This document shows positions 27,361 through 36,490 of a stretch of 64,000 bases of DNA, one piece after another. Each line of letters opens with the position of its first letter. Within the stretch, counting starts at the first letter, position 1. This stretch comes from JADJPO01 sp963724535. GTDB lineage: Bacteria; Actinomycetota; Actinomycetes; Actinomycetales; Kineosporiaceae. Both the position numbers and the translations under genes were made by a program. The notes below the pieces were generated by a model. The model was not told where the DNA came from. It saw nothing but the letters and a program-made list of their open reading frames with translations, and did not search any database. The stretch lies in contig CAVRVD010000019.1 of the NCBI GenBank assembly GCA_963724535.1, forward strand, positions 1-64,000, read 5' to 3'.

Positions 27361-27945
27361 GTGAGGCTCTTCGTCGCACTGTGGCCGCCGCCGGACGTGC
27401 TGGACGACCTGACCACGCACCTCGAGCAGGTGCGTCACGCCGTCCCCGGCCTGCGCTGGTCGACCCGCGAGCAGTGGCACCTGACGCTGACATTCATCGC
27501 CGACCTGGATGACGGCCGGCTGCCCGAGCTGGAGCGGCGACTGGCGCGGGCGGCGTCCCGCCACACCTGCGTCACGCTGCAGTTCGCCGGGGCCGGCCGG
27601 TTCGGCGACCGGGTCCTGTTCACCGGCATCGACGGCGACCGGACGGCGCTGCGCCGCCTCGCAGCGTCCACCACCGCGGCCGCCCGCCGCACCGGGGTCC
27701 CCGTCCCGGATCGGCCCTACCGACCGCACCTGACCCTGGCCCGGTCTCGGCCGGGGACCGACCTGCGTCCGCACGTCGACGCCCTCGACGAGTACCAGGG
27801 ACCGCGCTGGACGGCGAGCGCGCTGGACCTGATGGCCAGTCACCTCGGTGCCGGCCCCGGTGGCCGGGCCGCCTACGAGTCCGTGGCGCGGTGGCCCCTG
27901 GGCCGCTCCGATGAGGATCGCCCCGACCGACATCAGCCCCACTGA
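27361..27945 (+). CDS. thpR: RNA 2',3'-cyclic phosphodiesterase (2H phosphoesterase, LigT/ThpR)
   Basis: The protein has 194 residues. It hydrolyses 2',3'-cyclic phosphate ends of RNA to 2'-phosphates. The two catalytic motifs of the 2H superfamily are present: WHLTLTFI (His-x-Thr) and YRPHLTLAR (His-x-Thr-Leu). The family start is RLFVALWPP, so GTG 27361 is likely; GTG 27352 upstream in frame is the alternative. The polar last dozen residues are not conserved. A 19-bp repeat and a hairpin follow the stop. Confidence 0.85.
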   Translation: MRLFVALWPPPDVLDDLTTHLEQVRHAVPGLRWSTREQWHLTLTFIADLDDGRLPELERRLARAASRHTCVTLQFAGAGRFGDRVLFTGIDGDRTALRRLAASTTAAARRTGVPVPDRPYRPHLTLARSRPGTDLRPHVDALDEYQGPRWTASALDLMASHLGAGPGGRAAYESVARWPLGRSDEDRPDRHQPH

Positions 27946-27979
27946 CATCCGGCTCGGGGCACTGTCCGCCCCGTGGACA

Positions 27980-28011
27980 CACTGTGCTCCGGGTGCAGCA
28001 GGGGCACAGTG
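27980..28011 (+). terminator. Hairpin after thpR
   Basis: CACTGTGCTCC and GGGGCACAGTG are complementary at ten of eleven positions around a 10-base loop, 34 bases past the thpR stop. There is no T-tract, as is common in actinobacterial terminators. Confidence 0.5.
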
Positions 28012-28019
28012 ACCCCAAG

Positions 28020-28057
28020 CGCCGACACTGACCGAGGGCGCCGACACTGACCGAGGG
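28020..28057. repeat. 19-bp tandem repeat, two copies
   Basis: CGCCGACACTGACCGAGGG occurs twice in a row (28020-28038, 28039-28057), followed by a broken third copy. It shares the core ACTGACCG and the GCGCC edge with the pair at 26851-26888, so both belong to one family. Confidence 0.8.
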
Positions 28058-28139
28058 CGCCGACAGCGCCTGGGGACCCGGGCGCGGCGGCACACGACAC
28101 ATCAGGAGGATCACCGCCGGGTGTACCTATCCTGGCCGG

Positions 28140-31100
28140 GTGAGCCCTGGCCGATCCCGCCCCGGGCGGCCCAGGAACCGCACCGGTGACCGCGGCGGAA
28201 CAGGGTCGCGGAACCGGTTCGTCGAGGCGCGCCGGCTCGCCGTCCCCGGGGTGATCCGCTACCCGGACGAGCTGCCGGTCAGCGCCGCCCGCCACGAGAT
28301 CGGCGCGGCGATCCGCGACCACCAGGTGGTCGTGGTGGCCGGGGAGACGGGATCGGGCAAGACCACCCAGCTGCCCAAGATCTGCCTCGAGCTGGGCCGC
28401 GGCGTCCAGGGCATGATCGGCCACACCCAGCCGCGGCGACTCGCCGCCCGCACCGTGGCCGAGCGGATCGCCGCCGAGCTGGGTGTCGACCTCGGCGACA
28501 CCGTGGGCTACCAGGTGCGGTTCACCGACCGGGTGAGCGAGCGCACCTGCGTCAAGCTGATGACCGACGGCATCCTGCTCACCGAGCTGCAGCGGGATGC
28601 GACCCTGCGCCGCTACGACACCCTGATCATCGACGAGGCGCACGAGCGCAGCCTGAACATCGACTTCATCCTCGGCTACCTGCGCGAGCTGCTGCCCAGG
28701 CGCCCCGACCTCAAGCTGGTCATCACCTCGGCCACCATCGACCCGCAGCGCTTTGCCGACCATTTCGCCCCGCCAGGTGCTGAACCAGTTCCGGTGCTCG
28801 AGGTCTCGGGCCGCACCTACCCCGTCGAGATCCGCTACCGCCCGCTCGAAGCAGCGATGGACGGCCAGGGCCAGATCGACGAGGTCGACGCGATCTGCGA
28901 GGCCGTCGACGAGCTGTGGACCGATCCGTCGGCCGGCCGGCGGGACGGCACCGGCCAGGACATCCTGGTCTTCCTGTCCGGGGAGCGGGAGATCCGCGAC
29001 GCCGCCGACGCACTGGGCACGACCGTTGCCACGCGCTGGCCGCACACCGAGATCGTCCCGCTGTACGCGCGCCTGTCGATCGCCGAGCAGCACCGGGTCT
29101 TCGCCGCCCGCCCGCCGGGGGTGCTGCGGCGGGTCGTGCTGGCCACCAACGTCGCCGAGACCTCTTTGACCGTGCCCGGCATCCGCTACGTCATCGACCC
29201 CGGGACGGCGCGTATCTCGCGGTACAGCCATCGCACCAAGGTGCAGCGGCTGCCGATCGAGCCGATCTCCCAGGCCTCGGCGAACCAGCGCGCCGGCCGG
29301 TGTGGCCGGGTCGCCGATGGGATCTGCATCCGGCTGTACGGCGAGGAGGACTTCGCCGCGCGACCGCAGTTCACCGACCCGGAGATCCTGCGCACCAACC
29401 TCGCGTCGGTGATCCTGCAGATGACCGCCATCGGGCTCGGCGACGTCGCCTCGTTCCCCTTCCTCGACCCGCCCGACATCCGCTCGGTGCGGGACGGCAC
29501 GGCGCTGCTGCACGAGCTCGGCGCCCTGGACCCGGGCGTCAAGGACCCTCGGCGACGACTGACCGAGCTGGGGGCCCGGCTGGCCCAGCTGCCGGTCGAT
29601 CCGCGGATGGGCCGGATGATCCTGGAGGCGGACGGCAACGGCTGCGTGCGCGAGGTCGTCGTGATTGCGGCCGCCCTGTCCATCCAGGAGGTGCGCGAGC
29701 GTCCGGTCGACGCCCAGGCGGCCGCCGACGAGCTGCACCGCCGGTTCGCGGACCAGAGCAGCGACTTCCTGGCCTACCTCAACCTGTGGAACTACCTGCA
29801 GGACAGGCAGCAGGAGCTGTCCTCCAGCGCCTTCCGACGGATGTGTCACCGCGAGTTCCTCAACTACCTACGGGTGCGCGAATGGCAGGACCTGGCCGGA
29901 CAGCTGCGCCAGATCGCCAGGCACGTCGGCATCGCCGTCCCCCGCCGGGACGCGCAGCCGGCAGACCCAGAGCGGGTACATCGCGCGCTGCTGGCCGGGC
30001 TGCTGTCCCACCTGGGCGTCCGGGAGAGCGAGCGCAAGGACTTCACCGGTGCCCGCGGGGCGAAGTTCATGATCTGGCCCGGGTCGGCGCTCTTCGCCAA
30101 GCCACCGCGCTGGGTGATGGTCGGCGAACTGGTCGAGACCTCCCGGCTCTGGGGCCGCGACGTCGCCCAGATCGAACCGGAGTGGGCCGAACAGCTTGCC
30201 GCCCACCTGGTCAGACGCACCTACAGCGAACCGCACTGGTCGACCAAGCGGGCCGCCGCGATGGCCTACGAGAAGGTGACGCTGTACGGCGTCCCGATCG
30301 TCAGCCAGCGGCTGGTCGGCTACGGGCGGGTCGACCCCGAGCTGAGCCGGGAGCTGTTCATCCGCCATGCCCTGGTCGAGGGCGACTGGCGCACCCACCA
30401 CCGGTTCTTCCATGACAACCGGGCCCTGCTGGCCGACGTCGGCGAGCTGGAGCACCGACTGCGTCGCCGCGACGTCGTCGTGGACGACGAGACCCTGTTC
30501 GCTTTCTACGACAGCCGGATCCCAGCGGAGGTGGTATCCGGACGGCACTTCGACGCCTGGTGGAAGAAGGCCCGCGGCGCCGAGCCCGACCGACTCACGT
30601 TCACCGAGGACCTCCTGCTCGGTGAGCACGCCGACACCCTCGACGTCGCGGCCTTCCCGACCACCTGGCCGGTCGATGGCGGCGAGCTGAGGCTGACCTA
30701 CCAGTTCGAGCCGGGGACGGCGGCCGACGGGGTCAGCGTCCACGTCCCGGTCTCGCTGCTCGCCGGCCTCGACCCGGAGGTGTTCACCTGGCAGATCCCC
30801 GGGCTGCGTGAGGAGCTGGCCACCGCGCTGGTGCGCAGCCTGCCCAAGGCGATCCGGACCTCGTTCGTGCCCGCCCCGGACAACGCCCGGGCCGCCTTGG
30901 CCACGGTGACCGAGCGGGTACCGGCCGCAGCGCCCCTTTCCGGGTCCTTCCTGGACGCCCTGGCCGCAGAGCTCTCCCAGCGCGGCGGGCTCGTCGTCCC
31001 GCCCGCGGCCTTCGACGTCGCCAGGGTGCCGGACCACCTCCGGATGACCTTCCTGGTCGAGGACGCCGCGGGCCGGGTGATCGCCGAGGGCACGGACCTG

Positions 31101-32042
31101 CCCGTCCTGCAGCACCAGTTGCGGCAGAAGGTGAAGGCGGCCGTCGCGGCGATCGCCGGGGTGGGGGTGGAGCGGTCCCGCCTCACCACCTGGGACGTTG
31201 GGGAGCTGCCCCGGATCGTCGAGCGGGAGCAGGACGGACGCAGCGTGGCCGCCTACCCGGCCCTGGTCGACGAGGGTGGCACGGCTGCCGTCCGGGTGCT
31301 GCCGACGGCGCTGGACCAGGCCGCGGCGATGCGGTCCGGGACCAGGCGCCTGCTGATCACCAGCCTCGGTGACCCGTTGGGCCGGTTGCAGTCCCAGGTC
31401 GCGCACGTCCTGACAAACCCCGAGCGCCTGGCGCTGGCCGCGAGCCCGTATCCCAGCACAACCGCCCTGTTGTCTGACTGTCTGGACTGCGCCATCGACG
31501 ACCTGGTCGCGAAGAACGGCGGGCCCGTCTGGGACGGCGAGGCGTTCGCCGAGCTGCTCCGCGCGGTCCGCGACGGTCTGGACGACGCGGGGCTGGACGT
31601 CGTCCGGACCGCCGGGCGGGTGCTGACCCTGTGGCGGGAGATCGACCGGGAGCTGGCCCGGACGTCATCGTTGGCGCTCCTGCCGGCGCTGACCGACCTG
31701 CGCGAGCAGCTGGATGCGCTGGTGTTCACCGGGTTCGTGGCCCAGGTCGGCCGCGGCCGCCTGGGCGACCTGCTGCGCTACCTCCGCGGGATGGCCCGGC
31801 GGCTGGAGAAGGCGCCGGAGAACGTCAACGCCGATCGGAGCCGGATGGAGCAGGTCGCGGCGGTGCGTGCGGAGTACGACGAGGTGGTGGCCGCGCTCGG
31901 CCCGAGCCGTCGGGACGACGAGGACGTGCGGACGGTTCGCTGGATGATCGAGGAGCTGCGGCTCAGCCTGTTCGCCCAGGGCATCGGCACCGCCTACCCG
32001 ATCTCCATCCAGCGCATCCATCGAGCCCTGGATGCGCTGTGA
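28140..32042 (+). CDS. hrpA: ATP-dependent RNA helicase, HrpA type
   Basis: The protein has 1300 residues, the full length of HrpA. The helicase core has Walker A GETGSGKTT (68-76), DEAH at 165-168, SAT at 197-199, and the helicase-C motif TNVAETSLTVPGIRYVID and QRAGRCGR. It is followed by the HA2 and OB-fold domains and the long HrpA-specific C-terminal region (DUF3418-type). HrpA resolves stalled or collided ribosomes in proteobacteria; the actinobacterial role is probably related RNA or ribonucleoprotein remodelling. The start is GTG 28140, without a strong ribosome binding site. The AGGAGG at 28103 lies too far upstream and fits a different frame. Confidence 0.95.
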   Translation: MSPGRSRPGRPRNRTGDRGGTGSRNRFVEARRLAVPGVIRYPDELPVSAARHEIGAAIRDHQVVVVAGETGSGKTTQLPKICLELGRGVQGMIGHTQPRRLAARTVAERIAAELGVDLGDTVGYQVRFTDRVSERTCVKLMTDGILLTELQRDATLRRYDTLIIDEAHERSLNIDFILGYLRELLPRRPDLKLVITSATIDPQRFADHFAPPGAEPVPVLEVSGRTYPVEIRYRPLEAAMDGQGQIDEVDAICEAVDELWTDPSAGRRDGTGQDILVFLSGEREIRDAADALGTTVATRWPHTEIVPLYARLSIAEQHRVFAARPPGVLRRVVLATNVAETSLTVPGIRYVIDPGTARISRYSHRTKVQRLPIEPISQASANQRAGRCGRVADGICIRLYGEEDFAARPQFTDPEILRTNLASVILQMTAIGLGDVASFPFLDPPDIRSVRDGTALLHELGALDPGVKDPRRRLTELGARLAQLPVDPRMGRMILEADGNGCVREVVVIAAALSIQEVRERPVDAQAAADELHRRFADQSSDFLAYLNLWNYLQDRQQELSSSAFRRMCHREFLNYLRVREWQDLAGQLRQIARHVGIAVPRRDAQPADPERVHRALLAGLLSHLGVRESERKDFTGARGAKFMIWPGSALFAKPPRWVMVGELVETSRLWGRDVAQIEPEWAEQLAAHLVRRTYSEPHWSTKRAAAMAYEKVTLYGVPIVSQRLVGYGRVDPELSRELFIRHALVEGDWRTHHRFFHDNRALLADVGELEHRLRRRDVVVDDETLFAFYDSRIPAEVVSGRHFDAWWKKARGAEPDRLTFTEDLLLGEHADTLDVAAFPTTWPVDGGELRLTYQFEPGTAADGVSVHVPVSLLAGLDPEVFTWQIPGLREELATALVRSLPKAIRTSFVPAPDNARAALATVTERVPAAAPLSGSFLDALAAELSQRGGLVVPPAAFDVARVPDHLRMTFLVEDAAGRVIAEGTDLPVLQHQLRQKVKAAVAAIAGVGVERSRLTTWDVGELPRIVEREQDGRSVAAYPALVDEGGTAAVRVLPTALDQAAAMRSGTRRLLITSLGDPLGRLQSQVAHVLTNPERLALAASPYPSTTALLSDCLDCAIDDLVAKNGGPVWDGEAFAELLRAVRDGLDDAGLDVVRTAGRVLTLWREIDRELARTSSLALLPALTDLREQLDALVFTGFVAQVGRGRLGDLLRYLRGMARRLEKAPENVNADRSRMEQVAAVRAEYDEVVAALGPSRRDDEDVRTVRWMIEELRLSLFAQGIGTAYPISIQRIHRALDAL

Positions 32043-32073
32043 CCCTCCGACGGGCACTCTTGGCGACCGATGA

Positions 32074-32149
32074 GGCCGGGGGTTCACCACAACCCCCACA
32101 AACGGTGCCGGATGACCAGGTGGGGGCTGGTTGTGGTGAACCCCCGGCC
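32074..32149. terminator. Long perfect inverted repeat between two convergent genes
   Basis: GGCCGGGGGTTCACCACAAC (32074-32093) is exactly complementary to 32130-32149 across a 36-base spacer. The stem can be extended by a further CCCCCA/TGGGGG pairing with a small bulge. It lies 31 bases after hrpA and 11 bases before the end of the opposing gene, so it probably ends transcription from both sides. Twenty perfect base pairs is longer than an ordinary terminator. Confidence 0.7.
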
Positions 32150-32160
32150 ACCTTGCTGAC

Positions 32161-32664
32161 CTACGGCAGCTCCGGTAGCGGGTGTCGCTGCAGGAGGGCC
32201 TGCGCAGTGTCGTCCGCCACGAGCCCCTCCTCCTGCAGCCAGTCGACCGCTCGCTGGTTCGCCCGGGCGTCCCGGAAGGCGTACCAGACCTCGACCAGCT
32301 CGGGGTACTCCTCGTGCAGCTCGTTCTTGAACCGGCGGAAGGCGCCGCGTCCGTTGATCGCCCGGGCCAGGCGGCGCGCGGCCTCCTCGTCGCTGATCCC
32401 CTCGACGAAGTCGGCCATGTCCTGGTACCAGACCCAGGAGGGGATCGGATCGATCGGCAGCGCCGCGTCGAGATCGACCCCCTGGTACTCGTCGGGGCCG
32501 AGGTCGTCGGAGTAGTAGATGACCTCACCGGTGGCCGCGTCGAGCAGCCAATGGTGCTCGTAGCCGCCCTGGTCCTGCAGCGCGTGTGCGATCTGCTCCA
32601 GGTCGAGGTGCTCTGGGTCGAGTGGCGGCGGGTCCTTCGGTCCGAGGTCGTTCATGAGTGTCAT
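32161..32664 (-). CDS. UPF0158 family protein
   Basis: The protein has 167 residues and is acidic. It shows the family pattern of a WLLDAATGEVIYYSDD strand near residue 40, VWYQDMADFVEGI, and RLARAINGRGAFRRFKNELHE followed by VWYAFRDARANQRAVDWLQEEGL. The biochemical function of UPF0158 is unknown. The ATG at 32664 overlaps the stop of the upstream gene by four bases (ATGA), so the two are translated from one message. Confidence 0.85.
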   Translation of the reverse strand: MTLMNDLGPKDPPPLDPEHLDLEQIAHALQDQGGYEHHWLLDAATGEVIYYSDDLGPDEYQGVDLDAALPIDPIPSWVWYQDMADFVEGISDEEAARRLARAINGRGAFRRFKNELHEEYPELVEVWYAFRDARANQRAVDWLQEEGLVADDTAQALLQRHPLPELP

Positions 32665-33647
32665 CCGATCGTGTACGCCACGGTTGCGCCGTCGCCGAGC
32701 CGGACCGAGCCCTGCGTGGCTCGCCTCGCCTCGGTCACCGACGTCGGTCGGCCGCGCCGTTCGTCATGGGCCAGGATGGCGGCGGCCGCGCCGGTCAGCA
32801 CCCGCAGGTCGACCGGGTCCAGCTCGCCGACCCCGTCGGGGTCGACGCTCAGCGGTGCCGGCACCAGGTCCTCGCTCCACGCGTAGCGCCGTGCCTTGGC
32901 CACCAGGTCGGGAGCCGAGTCCTCCGGCGGGTCCAGCCACATCACCAGGCTCCCCTCCGGCACCGGCGCCGGCTCGCCCGGCTCCCAGGTCTGCAGCTCC
33001 TCCGGCAGCTCGTCGCCTGGATACAGCGCCAGCCCGCGCTGGATGCCGGCCTGGCCGATCACCACGGCCACGTAGCGCAGCAGCTCGCCGTCCACGGTCA
33101 GCTCGAGCGGCAGGCTGTCGGCGTCGGACCAGCGTTGCCACGGCGCGGCCCGGCAGTACTGCGCAGCTGTGTCGTAGAACGACTCCCAGTCCTCGGTCGT
33201 GGGCAGATCGTCGGTCGGACGGCGCCCCGCCAGATGGCTCAGGAAGGAGTCGAAGATGTCCTCTGCCTCCGGGATCGGGGCCGCCAGGAACAGCTCCGGG
33301 CGCGACGTCGCCCCGGCTTCGGTGGCCGCCGTGCCCGCCGTGCCCGCCGTGCCCGAGGCGGCGTCGAGCACCGTGTCGAGGGTGGCCGCCACGACGTCTG
33401 CATCCGCCTCACCGTGCACGACCCGCATCGGGGGACCCGGCGGCAGCGGCCCGGCGGGCTTGGCCAGGGCCATCGTCATCGCGTCCACGCAGGACTGCTC
33501 TCGGGTGGCGCCCATCGACAGTCCGCGCACCAGGCCGGTGTCGGCGTCGAGCACCATGGTGCCGATCACCGCCTCGTGGGTGGCCACCTGCACCGAGTTC
33601 GAGACGTCGCGGGTCAGGACGATCCAGGTTGGTCCGGGGTCGGTCAT
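32661..33647 (-). CDS. Hypothetical protein in operon with the UPF0158 gene
   Basis: The product has 328 residues, is cytosolic and acidic, with no signal or membrane segment. The N-terminal half (WIVLTRDVSNSVQVATHEAV, then MVLDADTGLVRGLS) looks like an alpha/beta domain. The C-terminal half (LYPGDELPEEL, SLVMWLDPPEDSAPDLVAKARRYAW) resembles domains of unknown function found beside UPF0158 proteins, but I cannot name it firmly. A linker near residues 120-133 is a GTA-type repeat coded by (GTGCCCGCC)n on the opposite strand. The ATG at 33647 has GGATCTGAGG upstream. Confidence 0.6.
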   Translation of the reverse strand: MTDPGPTWIVLTRDVSNSVQVATHEAVIGTMVLDADTGLVRGLSMGATREQSCVDAMTMALAKPAGPLPPGPPMRVVHGEADADVVAATLDTVLDAASGTAGTAGTAATEAGATSRPELFLAAPIPEAEDIFDSFLSHLAGRRPTDDLPTTEDWESFYDTAAQYCRAAPWQRWSDADSLPLELTVDGELLRYVAVVIGQAGIQRGLALYPGDELPEELQTWEPGEPAPVPEGSLVMWLDPPEDSAPDLVAKARRYAWSEDLVPAPLSVDPDGVGELDPVDLRVLTGAAAAILAHDERRGRPTSVTEARRATQGSVRLGDGATVAYTIG

Positions 33648-33896
33648 CCTCAGATCCTTGCACCGCACGCCCCGGCGAGGAACCGGGCACACCTGCGCAC
33701 CTCGTCCCGGGCGACCGGAGGCTCGGCGGGCACCCGCTCGAGTGCCCAGTGCGCCGCGGCGTCCTTGGCCTCGATGCGACCTGTGATCCCTACGAGTGAA
33801 GCAAGACCGTCGCTTCGACGACCCGAAGCCGACAGTTCCCGTTCACTCGACGTGATCTTGGTGGCGCGATCCCGCTCTGTCCGTATCCTGGACAGG

Positions 33897-34442
33897 GTGA
33901 CGGCACCGGTTGCGCTGGTTCTGCCCGGCCGCGGCTACGGCCACGACCACCCGGGCCTCTACTACACGCGGATGGCACTGAGTGGCCGCGGCTGGCGGGT
34001 GAATCCGATCACCTGGGACAACCTGCCGGCAGACCCCCAGACCTGGCCCGACTACGTCCTGGACGTCGCTCGCGAAGCGATGGCCGCCGCCCGCCCGGCT
34101 CTCGTCGTCGGCAAGTCGCTGGGCAGCCTCGCCATGCCGTTGGCCGCCGAACGCGGCGTGGACGGCGTATGGCTCACCCCGCTGCTCGAGGTGCCCGCCG
34201 TAGCCCGGGCAGCGGCCCAGCTCTCCTCACGATCGGTGCTGGTCGGTGGCACCGCTGATCCCTCGTGGGACGGTGAGGTGGCCCAGGCCGCGGCAGCGGC
34301 CTGCGGGTATGAGGTGCTCGAGCTGGATGGCGCCGACCATTGTCTCGACGTGGCCGACGACCCACTGGCCTCGATCGACTCGGTCCGGGCAGTCGTGACG
34401 GCCGTGACCCGGATCGCCGGATTTGCCGCCGACCTGACGTAG
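33897..34442 (+). CDS. Alpha/beta hydrolase, small
   Basis: The protein has 181 residues. It has the nucleophile elbow VVGKSLGSLAM (Gly-x-Ser-x-Gly, near residue 76), an oxyanion segment PGRGYGHDHPG near the N-terminus, and a C-terminal catalytic His in GADHCLDVADDP. It is smaller than typical hydrolases and lacks a lid. The substrate is unknown. The GTG at 33897 begins two residues before the first beta strand. It is divergent from the UPF0158 operon and followed by an acetyltransferase gene. Confidence 0.8.
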   Translation: MTAPVALVLPGRGYGHDHPGLYYTRMALSGRGWRVNPITWDNLPADPQTWPDYVLDVAREAMAAARPALVVGKSLGSLAMPLAAERGVDGVWLTPLLEVPAVARAAAQLSSRSVLVGGTADPSWDGEVAQAAAAACGYEVLELDGADHCLDVADDPLASIDSVRAVVTAVTRIAGFAADLT

Positions 34443-34517
34443 TCGGCAGATCACAGATAGGTGAACTACGGCCGATTGGCCAGAGACGTTTGGCCCGGGC
34501 CGTGGGAGAGTACCCAG

Positions 34518-35039
34518 ATGGGTGACATCGACGTGCAGGTCCTGACCGAGGACCAGTGGCCGAGGTACCGGGACGTCCGCCTTGCGGCCCTGAAGGAGTC
34601 ACCGGAGGCCTTCAGTGCCACCTACGAGGAGGAAGCGGCCCTCGACGAGGAGTACTGGCGCACCCGGATGGCCCGGTCCAAGCGGCTGCTGGCCACTCGG
34701 GACGACGAGGTCGTCGGAGTGGCGAGCATCGGGCAGGCCGGGGACGTGGAGTCCACGGCCGAGCTGTTCGGACTCTGGGTGACTCCGCCGGCCCGGGGCA
34801 CCGGTGTGGCGACCGCACTCCTGCAGGCCGGGGCCGACGTCGCTCTGGGCGACGGCAGATCACATCTGGCCTACTGGGTCGGCACCGACAACGGCCGCGC
34901 CGTCGCCTTCGCCAGTGGCGCCGGGTTCCGCCCGGGCGATCGGCGCCGGCCGATGCGCGGAGCGGCCCACACGCACGAGCAGGAGATCATGATGGTGCTG
35001 GCCCTCGGCGACGACCGGGGCCAGCCGACGCCGTTCTGA
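34518..35039 (+). CDS. GNAT-family N-acetyltransferase
   Basis: The protein has 173 residues. The acetyl-CoA pyrophosphate loop is VTPPARGTGVATALL (motif A), after the central strand AELFGLWV. The C-terminal strands (HLAYWVGTDNGRAVAFASGAGF) complete the fold. The acceptor is unknown. I chose the ATG at 34518, with GTGGGAGAG upstream, over the in-frame ATG at 34461. It is 75 bases after the hydrolase gene, and the next gene follows within 36 bases. Confidence 0.85.
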   Translation: MGDIDVQVLTEDQWPRYRDVRLAALKESPEAFSATYEEEAALDEEYWRTRMARSKRLLATRDDEVVGVASIGQAGDVESTAELFGLWVTPPARGTGVATALLQAGADVALGDGRSHLAYWVGTDNGRAVAFASGAGFRPGDRRRPMRGAAHTHEQEIMMVLALGDDRGQPTPF

Positions 35040-35074
35040 CACCCTGCGGCACAGGCTCGGACGGCTCCCTCGGC

Positions 35075-35608
35075 GTGGCCACCGTCGTCGTCCTGCTCCG
35101 CGCGGTGAACCTGGGCACGCACAACCGGCTACCGATGGCCCGGTTGCGCGAGATCCTCACCGACCTCGGCGCCCGCGAGGTCCGGACCCATCTGGCCAGC
35201 GGCCAGGCCGTCGTCCGGGTCGACGCCACTGCGGTCGGCGGCCTCGCCGACACGGTGCATGACGCCCTCGCGCAGCACCTCCACCTCGACATCGCCGTCC
35301 TCACGCGCACCCCGGCCGAGCTGGCAGCCGTGATCGCGGACAACCCCTACCCGCAGCTCGTCGACACCCCGAAGCGGCTGCACGTCGTCTTCCTCGACGC
35401 CACCCCGGACCCGGCGCTGGTGGACCGGGTCGGACGCCGCCATGACCCGGACGAGCTCACCGTCGGTGACCGGGTGCTGTACCTGGCCTACGCGGGCACC
35501 AGCCGCGACTCCCCCCTCGGTGCCGTGTTGCGCCGGCTCGGCGGCGTCCAGACGGCCCGGAACTGGACGACCGTGACCGCGCTGGCGACCCTCGCCGGGG
35601 GTGGATGA
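35075..35608 (+). CDS. DUF1697 family protein
   Basis: The protein has 177 residues. Family marks are the start VVVLLRAVNLGTHNRLPM, THLASGQAVV, the central VLTRTPAELAAVI, and the end RNWTTVTALATLA, which matches the conserved NWxTV signature. The structure of the family resembles a ferredoxin-like fold; the function is unknown. The start is GTG 35075. The gene is probably cotranscribed with the acetyltransferase. Confidence 0.85.
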   Translation: MATVVVLLRAVNLGTHNRLPMARLREILTDLGAREVRTHLASGQAVVRVDATAVGGLADTVHDALAQHLHLDIAVLTRTPAELAAVIADNPYPQLVDTPKRLHVVFLDATPDPALVDRVGRRHDPDELTVGDRVLYLAYAGTSRDSPLGAVLRRLGGVQTARNWTTVTALATLAGGG

Positions 35609-35680
35609 GCGACCCTGGTGATCGTGGTCACCGACTCGGACGCCGGGACCGGCAGCCCCCGGCGGAGATCCAGGCACCGC

Positions 35681-36490
35681 TCAGAACAGGACGACGTTCC
35701 ACGACCCGGCCCGGACGGCGACCAGCACCGCCAGGACGACGGTCGCCAGGGCTCCGAGCACCAGCACCAGGTCGCCCGGCGAGAAGGTGCTGCGCCGTGC
35801 CCAGGTCCGCTTCTGCTCAGTGCCGAACCCCCGTGACTCCATGGTGGTGGCCAGGATCGTTGCCCGCCGGATCGCCAGCACCAGCAGCGCGAACAGCCGA
35901 CCGGCCAGGTCCCGGGCCCGGGCCGGCCAGCCCCCGCCGCCGATCCCGCGGGCCCGGCGCGCCATGGTCAATGCGGCCCACTCCTCGGCCAGCACCCCGA
36001 ACAGCCGCATCGCGGCCACCGCTGCGAACACGAACCGGGCCGGCAGGCGCAGCTTCTGGGTCAGGGCGTCGGCGAGGTCGGTCGGGTCGGTGGTGGCCAG
36101 CAGGACGACGCCGGGCAACCCGATCGCGAGCACCCGCAGCGCGATCGCGGCACCAGAGGCGAGCGACCCCTCGCTGACCTCCAGCGGCCCGAGCCGCGCC
36201 AGCTCGGCGCCGGAGTCGACGCCGTAGACCGCGGTGGCCAGCCCGGCGGACACGGCGCCGACCGGCACCACCCAGGCCCGTCGCCACAGCGCTCGCGCCG
36301 TCAGCCCGCACCACGGCAGGGCGGCCAGCTCGACGAGCAGGGTCACGCCCGCACTGACCACGTCGACGCTGAGCAGCAGCACGGCTGAGATCACAAGTGA
36401 CACAGCAAGTTTGGCGATCGGGTTGGCCCGGGCGATCGGGGCGTCCGGGTTCACACCGGCCGGGGTGTCCAGTACCGAGACCGTCGTCAC
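35681..36490 (-). CDS. ykoC: ECF transporter T component for thiamine precursor
   Basis: The protein has 269 residues and is the energy-coupling membrane scaffold of an ECF importer. It has about five membrane helices, and the two coupling-helix motifs MARRARG and ESRGFG that touch the ATPases. It is the last gene of ykoE-ykoD-ykoC and overlaps ykoD by four bases. As the group is headed by a TPP riboswitch, the substrate should be a thiamine precursor such as hydroxymethylpyrimidine. Confidence 0.9.
   Translation of the reverse strand: MTTVSVLDTPAGVNPDAPIARANPIAKLAVSLVISAVLLLSVDVVSAGVTLLVELAALPWCGLTARALWRRAWVVPVGAVSAGLATAVYGVDSGAELARLGPLEVSEGSLASGAAIALRVLAIGLPGVVLLATTDPTDLADALTQKLRLPARFVFAAVAAMRLFGVLAEEWAALTMARRARGIGGGGWPARARDLAGRLFALLVLAIRRATILATTMESRGFGTEQKRTWARRSTFSPGDLVLVLGALATVVLAVLVAVRAGSWNVVLF

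Noticed and set aside
28103..28123. GTG near 28120 after a strong AGGAGG as the hrpA start
   Set aside because: It is in a different frame from hrpA and soon stops; the helicase frame needs GTG 28140.
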